DNA of 64,000 bases. It comes from Roseibacillus sp. (GTDB lineage: Bacteria; Verrucomicrobiota; Verrucomicrobiia; Verrucomicrobiales; Akkermansiaceae). Location of the stretch: assembly GCA_002686085.1 (NCBI GenBank), contig NZAC01000053.1, forward strand, positions 1 through 64,000, written 5' to 3'. The position numbers and the translations under genes are program-made. The notes under the pieces were generated by a model that ran no database searches, had not been told where the DNA came from, and saw only the letters and a program-made list of their open reading frames with translations. Shown piece by piece: positions 1 through 9,198 of the stretch (positions within the stretch are counted from its first letter, which is position 1; every line of letters begins with the position of its first letter).

Positions 1-104
1 CAGACTGCTCTCCCTCACCAGACTGCTCTCCCTCACCAGACTGCTCTCCCTCACCAGACTGCTCTCCCTCACCAGGCTGCTCTCCCTCACCAGGCTGCTC
101 TCCC
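1..104 (-). repeat. In-frame 18-bp coding repeat (GEGEQS/P)
   Basis: Six consecutive copies of an 18-bp unit are visible, starting at 1, 19, 37, 55, 73 and 91, and the array probably continues past the left edge. On the minus strand each unit encodes Gly-Glu-Gly-Glu-Gln followed by Ser or Pro. The first four copies are identical and the last two share one substitution, which indicates recent slippage or unequal exchange. There are no spacers, so this is a coding microsatellite-like repeat and not CRISPR. Confidence 0.9.
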
Positions 105-2749
105 CGTTCCTCACTGGGAAGAGCAAGTTCAGAAAGCGATTCAGCCGCTTCGTTAGCTGATTCTGCGGCAGCCTCTCCAAAATTCTCCTCGAGGGATTCC
201 AGCGTGTCCTTCGCCTGCTCGACCGCCTCCGGAAGTAGATTGGCCCGATCTTCCAGGTTCGCCCGAGCCTCGGCCAACTGCTCCTGAACATCCTCTACAA
301 TCGAGGCCTGCTCAGCTCGCAATTGCTCTCGAATTTGTTCAGCGAGCTCCCGCTCCGCCTCACTTTGTGGCTGACTCTCCTGCGGCTGACCTTCCTGCGG
401 CTGACTCTCCTGCGGCTGACTTTCCTGCGGCTGACTTTCCTGCGGCTGACCCTCCTGTGGCTCTTCCTCCTGAGCCGCTAGTTGTGCCTCCGCCGCATCA
501 GCAAGGCTTTCCTGCCTTTCGGACAGATCTGCCGCTTGCTCAGCCAGTTCTGCAGCCGCGTCTGCTTGATTTTCGAGAACTTCCGCCCGGGCTTCGGGAT
601 TTTGGTTAATTTGCTGCTTAAGCTCAGCCTCCAGTTGCTCCTGCGCTTGCTGAAGTTCCGGATTAGCTTCAGCCTCGGCCCCTTCCTGCTGCTCATTATT
701 TTCAGCCTGCCGCGCAATTTCGTTTTCACGCTGGGCGAGTTCATTCAACCGCGCCAACTGCTCAAGACGCCCCTCGTCTTTCTGAACCTCCTCTCGGATC
801 TCCTGGAGCTTCTCGATTGCATCCTGAGCCGCTTGCCGGGCTTCCGCCAACTCTTCTCCACGAGCTTCCGGGTTGTCCTGTAGGGGAGTCTCCTCGAGAC
901 GCTCTCGGGATTCTGCGACTTCCTCGGCAGCCTCCCGCACATCTTCCGCACGGGCAGCCTGAACTCCGTTCTCCATTCGCTCAGCTAGCTCTTCCAACTG
1001 CTCTTGAGCGTTCGCAAGTTTGTCTCTTGCCTCGGCGAGATGCTTCTCTGCCTGTTCCGGAAGCTCCTCTTTTTTCACATTCTCCTCGTGCCACTCCATT
1101 CGATCTTTCGCCTCTCTGGTCTCCCGGATGGCTTCGTTGATAGTCTCACGCACATCGCTCTGCTGCGCCCTGATCTCCTGCCGGGCCAGCGACTCCGCAT
1201 TCCGGTCAATCTTGACTACCAGCCACTCCGACCGACCCACATTGGGGCCTCCCAGGGACTCCGGCAGGTTATCGGTTATCAACACCGCCATTCGAACCTC
1301 TTCGAGATTATCGTACTTTTCGGACAATTCCCCGAGCGATACCGTCTCCTCCCCTCTCCATAAAGGATTTGCGCTAAGAGGGTCCTTCCTCGCGGCCGAC
1401 GCAGTCAGGGGTGGCACTTCACTGCCATTGATGACGAGATCCACCGCAACGGCCTTCAATCCGAAATCCTCCAGAACCTCGTATTCGAGGCGAACCTGCT
1501 CATTCGGACGTAGTCGCAACTCGGGCTGAGTCGGAGCCAGTAGTGTCACCTGAGGAACCGCATCCTTCTCGACTTTGACCGGAAAACGTAATCCTTCGAT
1601 CTCTCGCCCGAGCTCGTGGTACAGCATGACCTGACCAAGCCCGCCCTTCTCTGGCTCGAGAGTCCAGTTCACGAGAACCTTCGATTTTTCCAAGCCCCGC
1701 TCAATACGCACTGTGCCAACTTCCTCACCATCCAGAAGAAATCGTCCTCGTTCCACTCCGGGAGTGGTCTCTCCCCCAAGAGAGATTGTAGAGCCCCCAA
1801 GAGCAGAGATTTCATCCTCAAGAGGCCGCTGTTCGGTGAGTAGACCCGTGTATTCCGGGAATTCGACTCCGATCTTCACTGCCTCAATTCGAGGTAACAT
1901 CGAGACTTTCACATCAAACCCATCGCTCTGGGCCTTTCCGGTCTGTGCAAAGTAGTGAAAGCTCTCCTTCGCCGAGGGAAGACGATACTCAAACCGGCTG
2001 ATACCATCCTCCACCCCTGCCAGCTTGAGCATTTCCGTCAGCGGTTCCTCGCCCTCACGCTCCATCACAAGAGCAAGCTCCTCAACATTGTCGTCAGAGT
2101 ATTTGATGACGATCCTGACCTCATCACCTTCAAGGACATTGATATTTTCTGGCTCGATCGTAAACCGCACCGCACCGGCATTGCCCAGATCACTGAAAGG
2201 AGCTACTGCCCGGACAAGAAGACGTCGGGACTGCTCCGGGAAAATAATAAAGACGGCAACAAAAACTGCTGCGAGTGCAGCAGCCGGCCAGAGCCAGCGC
2301 TTCGCCCGACGAGCCCGCACCTCTCTGGTCGGGTTGACCCCTTTGACATCTCCCTCGGCTTCCTCAACTAGCTGCTGCAGAAGCCCTTCAGAAACTCCAC
2401 CCTTGGAATGATCTGAAAGCTCAAGTGCCGTACTAACCCGTTCCTGAATTTCAGGGTGACGCGTCTCCAACCAGCGAGCGATCTGAATCAGGGTGATCTT
2501 TCCCCTCAGAGGCTTGACGAACCATTTGGAAGCAGCCCAGAGCAATCCTACCCCGATCAACCCGAGAAGAATCCAACTAACCTCTACCGGGAGGGGCGCG
2601 AAGAGAAGATGAGCCGCCATCGAGATCAGAAGTCCTCCCAGCATCACAGTCGCCATCGCCGCAGTCCCTCGAAGGATCTGCATTCTGCGCACTCTCCGAA
2701 GAAGCGCCTGGAGTGGCTTGGTAATTTCCCGGGGTAAATTCGTACTCAT
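1..2749 (-). CDS. DUF4175-like membrane coiled-coil protein, C-terminus cut by window edge
   Basis: This reading frame is open from the ATG at 2749 to the left edge, about 916 codons, so the C-terminus is missing. The N-terminal part has two hydrophobic stretches (roughly residues 32-65 and 143-165) like the membrane anchors of DUF4175-type proteins. A beta-rich extracytoplasmic region follows. From about residue 510 onward the protein is a long Glu/Gln/Ala-rich coiled coil, broken by two low-complexity blocks: repeats of Gln-Pro-Gln-Glu-Ser/Gly and of Gly-Glu-Gly-Glu-Gln-Ser/Pro. It is the last visible gene of the MoxR/DUF58/vWA operon, 62 bp behind the second vWA gene. By position it probably works with those proteins in the cell envelope; its molecular role is unknown. 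The family call rests on architecture and context, and the operon may continue beyond the window. Confidence 0.75.
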   Translation of the reverse strand, partial: MSTNLPREITKPLQALLRRVRRMQILRGTAAMATVMLGGLLISMAAHLLFAPLPVEVSWILLGLIGVGLLWAASKWFVKPLRGKITLIQIARWLETRHPEIQERVSTALELSDHSKGGVSEGLLQQLVEEAEGDVKGVNPTREVRARRAKRWLWPAAALAAVFVAVFIIFPEQSRRLLVRAVAPFSDLGNAGAVRFTIEPENINVLEGDEVRIVIKYSDDNVEELALVMEREGEEPLTEMLKLAGVEDGISRFEYRLPSAKESFHYFAQTGKAQSDGFDVKVSMLPRIEAVKIGVEFPEYTGLLTEQRPLEDEISALGGSTISLGGETTPGVERGRFLLDGEEVGTVRIERGLEKSKVLVNWTLEPEKGGLGQVMLYHELGREIEGLRFPVKVEKDAVPQVTLLAPTQPELRLRPNEQVRLEYEVLEDFGLKAVAVDLVINGSEVPPLTASAARKDPLSANPLWRGEETVSLGELSEKYDNLEEVRMAVLITDNLPESLGGPNVGRSEWLVVKIDRNAESLARQEIRAQQSDVRETINEAIRETREAKDRMEWHEENVKKEELPEQAEKHLAEARDKLANAQEQLEELAERMENGVQAARAEDVREAAEEVAESRERLEETPLQDNPEARGEELAEARQAAQDAIEKLQEIREEVQKDEGRLEQLARLNELAQRENEIARQAENNEQQEGAEAEANPELQQAQEQLEAELKQQINQNPEARAEVLENQADAAAELAEQAADLSERQESLADAAEAQLAAQEEEPQEGQPQESQPQESQPQESQPQEGQPQESQPQSEAERELAEQIREQLRAEQASIVEDVQEQLAEARANLEDRANLLPEAVEQAKDTLESLEENFGEAAAESANEAAESLSELALPSEERGEQPGEGEQPGEGEQSGEGEQSGEGEQSGEGEQS
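366..470 (-). repeat. In-frame 15-bp coding repeat (QPQES/G)
   Basis: About seven 15-bp units lie head to tail and encode Gln-Pro-Gln-Glu-Ser or Gln-Pro-Gln-Glu-Gly on the minus strand. They vary mainly at wobble positions and at the Ser/Gly codon. They form a flexible acidic linker inside the coiled-coil part of the DUF4175-like protein. Confidence 0.9.
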
Positions 2750-2811
2750 CGGATGGTGTCAATTCGGGGTCTGGTCTGGTCTATGCGAAAATCTGGTTGG
2801 GTAGTCCCTCT

Positions 2812-5235
2812 TCATGGAAGTCCACTACCCCTTCTGATACCCCATTCTGAGGTTAATAGCGCGCAAAACAACACCAAGAGGATCCAATGGTCCCACAACC
2901 GGGTCTCTCTCAGCTCTTCCCGGGTCTCTTCACCGGTAAGAAACAGCCCTGCCAGTTGTTTTGCGTTATCCGGGGTGACTACTCGCCCACCCGAGAGCTC
3001 CGCCAGCGTACTGAGCAGAGGCCGGTTCAAGGTAGTTTCTGAAAGTTCGACAGGACTCATGGCCCCTACCACACGGAAAGCCGTGGAGACTCCTCCCTCT
3101 CCATCGATTTCCAATAAGTCTGTCGCTTTTTTGCCTGTGAGCTTGATCTGATAGTCTCCCGAGCCGGAAAACGGCCCTGCCTGCGCACCGTGAAGACCTG
3201 GAGACCCTTCCAGATAACTCATTTGGACCGTAGTAAGCTTCTCTCCATCACGCCAGACCTCCGCCTTGAGTGACTCATCCCTCACCGGATTCTTTTCCTC
3301 ATCTAGGAGACGGGCGGTGATCTGTATACGGTCATCACCGGTGTAGCTGAGGTTATCGGTTCCGAGTCTTACTGAGGAAGTTCCCGAACGCAGGTTTGGT
3401 CCAGCACCCCAACGAACGAGCTGCCCCCACAGCCTGTGATGGTAAACATCACCAACCCCCTCACGCAATCGCCACGTCCGATCGGTCAACATCATTGCCA
3501 CTTTGCCGTTCCCCACTTGCTGGGCTACCAGAATTGCATTTTTCGCCTCCCTCTCTTTGCGCTGCGCCAAACGTGAAAGCGCGCTGCTCAGATCATCAAC
3601 ATTACTCAGTGCAGCATCCTCGCTGTTCTCACTGGAGGCCACTACAAGAACATCTGCCCCTTCCTTTACCCCGTCAACAGGAAGCCGCCAGCGGAAATCA
3701 GGGAATTCTCCCCAAAGACGTTCATTCTCAAGACGGCTATCGGACTGCGCGGTCACAGGGTGATTGCGACCCTGAGCAGTGAGAAGAAGGCGAAAGGGAG
3801 GATCTTTACTCCCAAAAAATGTCCGGCTGCCGGGGGTATATTTCACTGGGAGAAGATCACGGGCGATTTCAGACTCGAGCCCATGCGGCATGTGGCGGGG
3901 ACCGGCGACGGCCACCAGAAACGCAGCTCTTTCTGTCACACAACTGCGGATGATATCCCATGTGCTCTCATCGATCGAATCGGCCGGCACATCTCCGATG
4001 ATAATCACGTCAAATTTACGCCATTCTTCCTCACTGGTCGGCAATTCAGTCGCCTGTGCATCCCCGAACTTTCGCGCCGCTGAAGCGGGAACAGGGCTCA
4101 GTGTCTGTCCAAGAATCGTATCGGGTTCCAGCAGGACATACTGCAGATGAATCGATTTATCTCTCCCGTAAAACAAATTACGCAAGTAGCGGAATTCCCA
4201 GCGAGGGTGAGAATCTACGATCAGAACATTGGTGCGGGCATCCGTAATCGCAGTCTCAAACTGCCAGCTATTGTTCTGATCAAAAAACTCTTCCCCCAGA
4301 TTTACCAGCTCTACGGTGTAGGCGTTGATACCATCTGCATCGGGAACATCGTTAAAGCGAACTTCCTCCTGGTGATGGTCCTGCGGAATACGAATGACCT
4401 TCTCTTCCACAATCTCCTCCCCTTTTTTCAGGCGAACCGTCGCTCGGCGACCACGATATCCGTCGAATTTTACGACTGCCGCAACCCGAAGACGGTCCCC
4501 GAGATAAATCGCATCAGGCGAACGGACATCGAGAATTGCGGCATCCCGTGGAGCATCCTCACTCCCAATTCCCACAACCCCAATTGGAGCATCAAGAATC
4601 CCGAAGCGACGCGCGACATCTTCAACCCGGCCCGGCCGGTTATGCCTTCCATCCGTCATCATGACGAGGCCGGCGAGATTATCCGGAGGCACCTGTTCCA
4701 GAACCGTAGTCATCGCGTCTGCAAGGTCCGTAGCCTGGTCCCAGCCCTCAGCAGCCTCCTCATCCTCCTCAAGAGCCTTCCGGGCCGCTCGCATCAACCG
4801 TACCCCGACCTTACCTTCGAGTTCTTCGAAAAGACCACTGGCATTGATGGCGTCCGCAGCAATGTCGTAGCGAGTGGAGGTTTCTCCCGGATCGATAAGA
4901 TTCATTGAGGCCGATTCATCAAGAACTACCACGATCTCCTGCTCCAGTTCCCGGTTCACCTTTCGGCTGAAAACAGGCTGGAGAAGCATCCAGACCAGCG
5001 CCACGAGCGCCATGAGGCGCAGGGTTGTGAGCCAGCCACCCTTCCTACGACCAACTGCACCCTGCTCGTAGCGGTAGAGCCGAAGAATAATCTCGACTGC
5101 TACAGCCGCGATAAGCGCGACCGTCCAGAGAGGCCATCCCGTGCCGAGATGTAAAACCCTTCCAAGCAGGAATATCAGCGTCCACGCCAATCCAAAGATC
5201 AGCGGCCCGCGAATCCATGTCAGCACTATGCTCAT
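2812..5235 (-). CDS. Membrane vWA-domain protein of the MoxR/BatA operon
   Basis: The protein has 807 residues. Hydrophobic segments lie near residues 8-28, 36-52 and 70-88, followed by a von Willebrand A domain whose metal site motif is Asp106-Glu-Ser-Ala-Ser, with a later Thr-Asp-Gly motif. The middle part (around residues 370-450) has the alternating beta/alpha pattern of the class I glutamine-amidotransferase-like fold often found in these proteins; I see no convincing catalytic triad, so I do not call it an enzyme. A final membrane helix lies near residues 778-797. The start overlaps the stop of the BatA-like gene by 4 bp (ATGA), so translation is probably coupled. Related operons place such proteins in the inner membrane with a periplasmic vWA domain, acting with a MoxR ATPase. 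The exact substrate is unknown. Confidence 0.85.
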   Translation of the reverse strand: MSIVLTWIRGPLIFGLAWTLIFLLGRVLHLGTGWPLWTVALIAAVAVEIILRLYRYEQGAVGRRKGGWLTTLRLMALVALVWMLLQPVFSRKVNRELEQEIVVVLDESASMNLIDPGETSTRYDIAADAINASGLFEELEGKVGVRLMRAARKALEEDEEAAEGWDQATDLADAMTTVLEQVPPDNLAGLVMMTDGRHNRPGRVEDVARRFGILDAPIGVVGIGSEDAPRDAAILDVRSPDAIYLGDRLRVAAVVKFDGYRGRRATVRLKKGEEIVEEKVIRIPQDHHQEEVRFNDVPDADGINAYTVELVNLGEEFFDQNNSWQFETAITDARTNVLIVDSHPRWEFRYLRNLFYGRDKSIHLQYVLLEPDTILGQTLSPVPASAARKFGDAQATELPTSEEEWRKFDVIIIGDVPADSIDESTWDIIRSCVTERAAFLVAVAGPRHMPHGLESEIARDLLPVKYTPGSRTFFGSKDPPFRLLLTAQGRNHPVTAQSDSRLENERLWGEFPDFRWRLPVDGVKEGADVLVVASSENSEDAALSNVDDLSSALSRLAQRKEREAKNAILVAQQVGNGKVAMMLTDRTWRLREGVGDVYHHRLWGQLVRWGAGPNLRSGTSSVRLGTDNLSYTGDDRIQITARLLDEEKNPVRDESLKAEVWRDGEKLTTVQMSYLEGSPGLHGAQAGPFSGSGDYQIKLTGKKATDLLEIDGEGGVSTAFRVVGAMSPVELSETTLNRPLLSTLAELSGGRVVTPDNAKQLAGLFLTGEETREELRETRLWDHWILLVLFCALLTSEWGIRRGSGLP

Positions 5236-8117
5236 TCCGCCTTCCTGACTCCTTTCATTCTTTCCAGTATTTCGGGATCAGGCCCGGACTTCTCTTCAAA
5301 TTCCACCTTCACGTCCTCGGCACTCCGACGCGATTTTGAGATCCAGCGCGCAAGGGCTACCTCCAGAAGGAGGAGGAAGAACGCTGCTACCGCGAGAAAT
5401 TTCCAGAGCTCTTTTCCAAAACCCTTTCCGCTGAGCACCGCCAGCAGGTCCGTTACATTCCGCGCCTCAACGAGGTCGATACTTTTACGAATTAACGCCT
5501 TGTCTACTTCCTCCAGAGGATCGAGTCGGCTCTCCCTTACATCGCGCCTTACGACCAATGGCACCTTGGATCCCTCAAACTCCTCGAGCTCCTCGCCAAG
5601 CTGATCAGGAATATTCACCTGATACAACCCCGGGATAGCAGCTCCCTCGAGCTCGAGAAGCCGTCCCCGGCGACCTACCGAGACGTTCACCTTACGTTCT
5701 TGCCCCCGCGGATCAACCGCCGTACTTCTAGCCACAATCTCCTTCTCACTATTACCTGTAAGCGGGAGAAGAGCTCGGGAAGGAATAATCTTCATCTCCC
5801 CACCAGGGACCTGCCAGAACAGCTTCATACTCGCGAAGGAATACTGCTCCTGATAAGTAAGTGAGATCGGCACTGGCGTTCCTGCCTCAAGCCTGACCTC
5901 GCCACTTTCCCGCTGTCCTGTCGCAACCATTCTCATGACCGTGCGGCCGTCAATCTTCAAGGTCGCCTTGTCATCTACCTCCATCCGGAAACGATAATTT
6001 CCACTGACTGGCGGAACGAGGTGCCCCTCCCAGAGAATCTGGAATCGGTCGCGATTCATCCCCTTATAAGGCTGCTGATCTTTCCAATCGAATTGAATAG
6101 TTGGATCCACCCTCTCGATGGCAATTCCACGGCTCTCATCCATTGCTCGAAAGTATGTGCCCTTAAGGCCTCCACCTCCCGGCAGCGCCAGAGCCGGCTG
6201 CCAGTTTGCATCAACATTCAATTCCACACCGCCAGCTCCGGCAAGCCATGTCACGAGTTCATGAACCAAGGGCACAAAGGATTGTCTGGTTGTCAGATTT
6301 CCAGTCCGAACATCAAATCCGGAGGTCGCAAGCAGAACCCTTCCCTTCCCATAATTACGCCCGGCCAGGAATGGCTCACCATTGGAGTAGGAAGCCGCTA
6401 TCGAGCCCCCATCCCGGCGCTCGGTCACTGCTCGAAATCCGGAGAGACTTGCCTTCCCCAGATCACTTTTTCGCTCGTCCTTGAAGAGCACTAGCGTTTC
6501 ATGATCAAAAGTTGAAGGAGCTGGCTGAATTCCCTCCGCGTCAGCCCGCAGAGCACCCAGACCTACAGGGCTCACCGGCCCACCGGGCCCATCCCAGCCA
6601 TTGTAAAAGACTTCATCTATCCGAGGCCCAGCGAGAATCAGCAGACCTCCGCCGTTGGCTACATAAGCAGCAACCCGATCCGCTACCGCTCTGGGAAGTC
6701 GGGCCACATCCGCGAGAACAACCACCTTGTGCCTCTCCAGGTCCTTAAGAGTGGTGATCTCCGGAGCCGGCAGGACCATTGGCTCCATCAGATAATTATC
6801 AGAGGCCTGATTCCCCTCGACCAACTCAGGTGATGGCGCCAGAGCAAGAGCCGTAAAACCAGCTGCCCTTTCAAAAAATCCGCCACTGGGATTTCCATCC
6901 ACAAGAAGGATTGGTAACCGGCGCTTCACCGTGACAACCCGCTCCCGCGTATCATCCAGAGGAAGGTCATCTCTGGCATCAAGCAAAGCCTTCACCACCG
7001 TTGGGCCTGATTCCCTGAAAAGATGTCGCATCTCAATGGTTTCTTCCTGACCGGGCGCTAACTGCCCAATCGCTGCTGGCTCAAGAACTTGCTCTCCTAC
7101 CGTTACTTGCAGAGGCTCGGGAGTAACCGCTTCGGTCCCCGTATTCTCGACAGTTATCCGTATTGCAGCCTCCCTGTCTGTTCCAACAACCTCTCTTGAG
7201 AGATCGATCCCGGATACCGCCACATTCCGTAGAGCCTCGGGCGGAGGAAAGCTCCGCACCATGAGCTTAGGCGCACTTGGCAGCCCTTTCACGGCATCCC
7301 CGAAATTCGTCCACGCAGAGGGGCTGTCCAGGCGCCAACCGAGTCGCTGACTGTCCGTGAAGACAACGATCTCCTTGGCTCGGTGATACCCTTTCTCGAG
7401 ATTAAGCAGACTGACCCCCAAAGCATCATGTGCCCGAAAAGGGCCTCCTACCGGGCGGAGCTCTTCAAGAACCTTGATGACATCAGCCCGGTGAGTCAGA
7501 GGCGCACCCGTCACTGCGTCTGGAGCGGGACCTCCCAGAATGACCGAGAATGCTGAGCCTCTGGGGGCTTCCTTCACCAGAGTAATCGCTTCCTCGATAG
7601 CACGGTCAAAGGACTTTTTTCCTGCCGGCCCGGGAATCTCCATCGAGCTCGAGGCGTCGATCACAAGAGCGATATCCCGGCTCCCTGTATTCTGAAAGCG
7701 GGCCAGATTGAGTTGCCGCTCGAAAAGAACCAGTGCGAACCCTGCGAAAAGGAGCAGGAACGCGAGCCCTCTGACAACCCAGCGGCTTGAGGCCTTCCCT
7801 AGAACAAAGGATGCTCCGAGAGCCCCTACCCCAAGAAGAGCCAATGGCAGCACGAACACCCATGGAACCGTCGAATCAGGCGGCACGAAGGGACGAGCGA
7901 GAGCAAGGGCCAGCAACGCAATCAAAAGGCAGCGAGCCGCCATCAGCAGCATGTCTTCCCATTCCATTCGACGGCGCCGCATCGCTACCGTGTCAAAGAG
8001 AAAGCGCATCGCTCCCCAATCCAAGGGCTTGGCCGACTGCCGACGCATCATATGCAGAATGATGGGCACCAGAACTCCTGCGAGTCCGATGAGCAGCCAA
8101 GGATTGAGGAAGAGCAT
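5232..8117 (-). CDS. BatA-type vWA membrane protein with embedded PA14 domain
   Basis: The protein has 961 residues. Residues 1-80 match the BatA (aerotolerance regulator N-terminal) pattern: a first membrane helix, a basic loop, and a second helix ending in Ala-Arg-Pro-Phe. Further helices lie near 85-107 and 115-132, followed by a vWA domain with metal motif Asp154-Ala-Ser-Ser-Ser. A glutamine-amidotransferase-like fold follows (around residues 450-500). A PA14-type beta domain (roughly residues 648-785) has the usual aromatic and Gly-Asn-Tyr-Arg-Phe core. A C-terminal helix and an acidic tail end the protein. PA14 domains usually bind carbohydrate or ligands, so the extracytoplasmic part may contact the wall or a glycan; that is inference. 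The gene lies 80 bp behind the DUF58 gene and overlaps the next gene by 4 bp. Confidence 0.87.
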   Translation of the reverse strand: MLFLNPWLLIGLAGVLVPIILHMMRRQSAKPLDWGAMRFLFDTVAMRRRRMEWEDMLLMAARCLLIALLALALARPFVPPDSTVPWVFVLPLALLGVGALGASFVLGKASSRWVVRGLAFLLLFAGFALVLFERQLNLARFQNTGSRDIALVIDASSSMEIPGPAGKKSFDRAIEEAITLVKEAPRGSAFSVILGGPAPDAVTGAPLTHRADVIKVLEELRPVGGPFRAHDALGVSLLNLEKGYHRAKEIVVFTDSQRLGWRLDSPSAWTNFGDAVKGLPSAPKLMVRSFPPPEALRNVAVSGIDLSREVVGTDREAAIRITVENTGTEAVTPEPLQVTVGEQVLEPAAIGQLAPGQEETIEMRHLFRESGPTVVKALLDARDDLPLDDTRERVVTVKRRLPILLVDGNPSGGFFERAAGFTALALAPSPELVEGNQASDNYLMEPMVLPAPEITTLKDLERHKVVVLADVARLPRAVADRVAAYVANGGGLLILAGPRIDEVFYNGWDGPGGPVSPVGLGALRADAEGIQPAPSTFDHETLVLFKDERKSDLGKASLSGFRAVTERRDGGSIAASYSNGEPFLAGRNYGKGRVLLATSGFDVRTGNLTTRQSFVPLVHELVTWLAGAGGVELNVDANWQPALALPGGGGLKGTYFRAMDESRGIAIERVDPTIQFDWKDQQPYKGMNRDRFQILWEGHLVPPVSGNYRFRMEVDDKATLKIDGRTVMRMVATGQRESGEVRLEAGTPVPISLTYQEQYSFASMKLFWQVPGGEMKIIPSRALLPLTGNSEKEIVARSTAVDPRGQERKVNVSVGRRGRLLELEGAAIPGLYQVNIPDQLGEELEEFEGSKVPLVVRRDVRESRLDPLEEVDKALIRKSIDLVEARNVTDLLAVLSGKGFGKELWKFLAVAAFFLLLLEVALARWISKSRRSAEDVKVEFEEKSGPDPEILERMKGVRKAE

Positions 8118-8197
8118 TCTGAACTACTGGTCAGCTGTTAATTTTGACTGTTCTGCCGAATTCATGAGACGCTGGGACAAATATTTCATTCCGTAAT

Positions 8198-9136
8198 CTA
8201 CCGCCTGGCGTGCATTCTCCGGCCAAGGTAGCGCAGCAGACTGTCCCGCAAGGGCGTCTTGGTATTCACGGGCACGTAGTCCGCCTGCAACTTGCCACTG
8301 GCTGTTTCCATGGACTTGATAAAGGTCCGCACTTTCTCGAGATAGGCGGCCCGAACGGCCTGCGGATCGATTCGAAGCATCGACTCTATCCCTTCAAGAT
8401 CCCGGAATCTCTGGAAGTTCTTAAAGGGAAAGGTCAGCTCCTCATCTGCCAACACGTGCAACAGTACGAGTTCGTGCTGTCTGAAGTCAAAGTGGTGGAG
8501 AGATTCGATGATATCCTGTGGATCATCAAAGAAATCACTGACAAGAATAACCAATCCACGTTTGTGGATTCGCTCAGCTACCTCATGAAGCACATTACCC
8601 ACTTTGGTATCTTCCCCGGGCTCTGAATGATGCAGCGTTTCCACGATACGACGCAGGTGGCTGGGCCGGCTGCCGGCACGCAGGTAGGAACGCACCTGCG
8701 AATCAAAGGTCACCAACCCTGCTGCATCTCCCTGCTTGATGAAAAGGTAGCTCAACGCCGCTGCGAGATAGCGAGCACAGGCAAACTTGGACATGGCCTT
8801 CCCGTCCACCTCAGCAGCTTCGTCTCCCTCAAAGGCCATCGACCCGGAAACATCCACCGCAATCGTAACGCGCAGATTAGTCTCCTCTATATATTGCTTG
8901 ATGACATTACGGTCACTCTTCGCCATCACCCGCCAGTCCAGATTCCGTGGGTCGTCCCCCGGGGTATATTCCCGGTGTTCGGCAAACTCGACCGAAAAGC
9001 CCTTATCCGGACTGGTATGCTTTCCCGTCAGGGTTCCTTGCATGCGTTTACGCGCCAGCCATTCCAGCCTTCGCATAATCCCCATCGTCTCCTCTGGGAG
9101 GAGCTTCATGGATTCAGGAACTTCGATGGAAGACAT
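8198..9136 (-). CDS. DUF58 domain protein (vWA-like, MoxR partner)
   Basis: This 312-residue cytoplasmic protein carries the signature DUF58 segment around residues 55-85 (Tyr-Thr-Pro-Gly-Asp-Asp-Pro-Arg, then Asp-Trp-Arg). A vWA-like metal site follows directly (Asp95-Val-Ser97-Gly-Ser99). The family is a standard partner of MoxR AAA+ ATPases, and the gene sits 62 bp downstream of the moxR-like gene. Its likely role is as an adaptor or scaffold between the ATPase and the membrane vWA proteins encoded next; this follows from family knowledge and gene order. Length is normal for the family and both domains look intact. Confidence 0.93.
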   Translation of the reverse strand: MSSIEVPESMKLLPEETMGIMRRLEWLARKRMQGTLTGKHTSPDKGFSVEFAEHREYTPGDDPRNLDWRVMAKSDRNVIKQYIEETNLRVTIAVDVSGSMAFEGDEAAEVDGKAMSKFACARYLAAALSYLFIKQGDAAGLVTFDSQVRSYLRAGSRPSHLRRIVETLHHSEPGEDTKVGNVLHEVAERIHKRGLVILVSDFFDDPQDIIESLHHFDFRQHELVLLHVLADEELTFPFKNFQRFRDLEGIESMLRIDPQAVRAAYLEKVRTFIKSMETASGKLQADYVPVNTKTPLRDSLLRYLGRRMHARR

Positions 9137-9198
9137 GTGCAGGAGTCTGGACGCCTCTAAGCCAATTCGATCATATTACTGCGAGCACGAACGATGAA

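Noticed and set aside
1-104. CRISPR-like tandem repeat
   Set aside because: The 18-bp units are contiguous without spacers and lie in frame within a long coding region.
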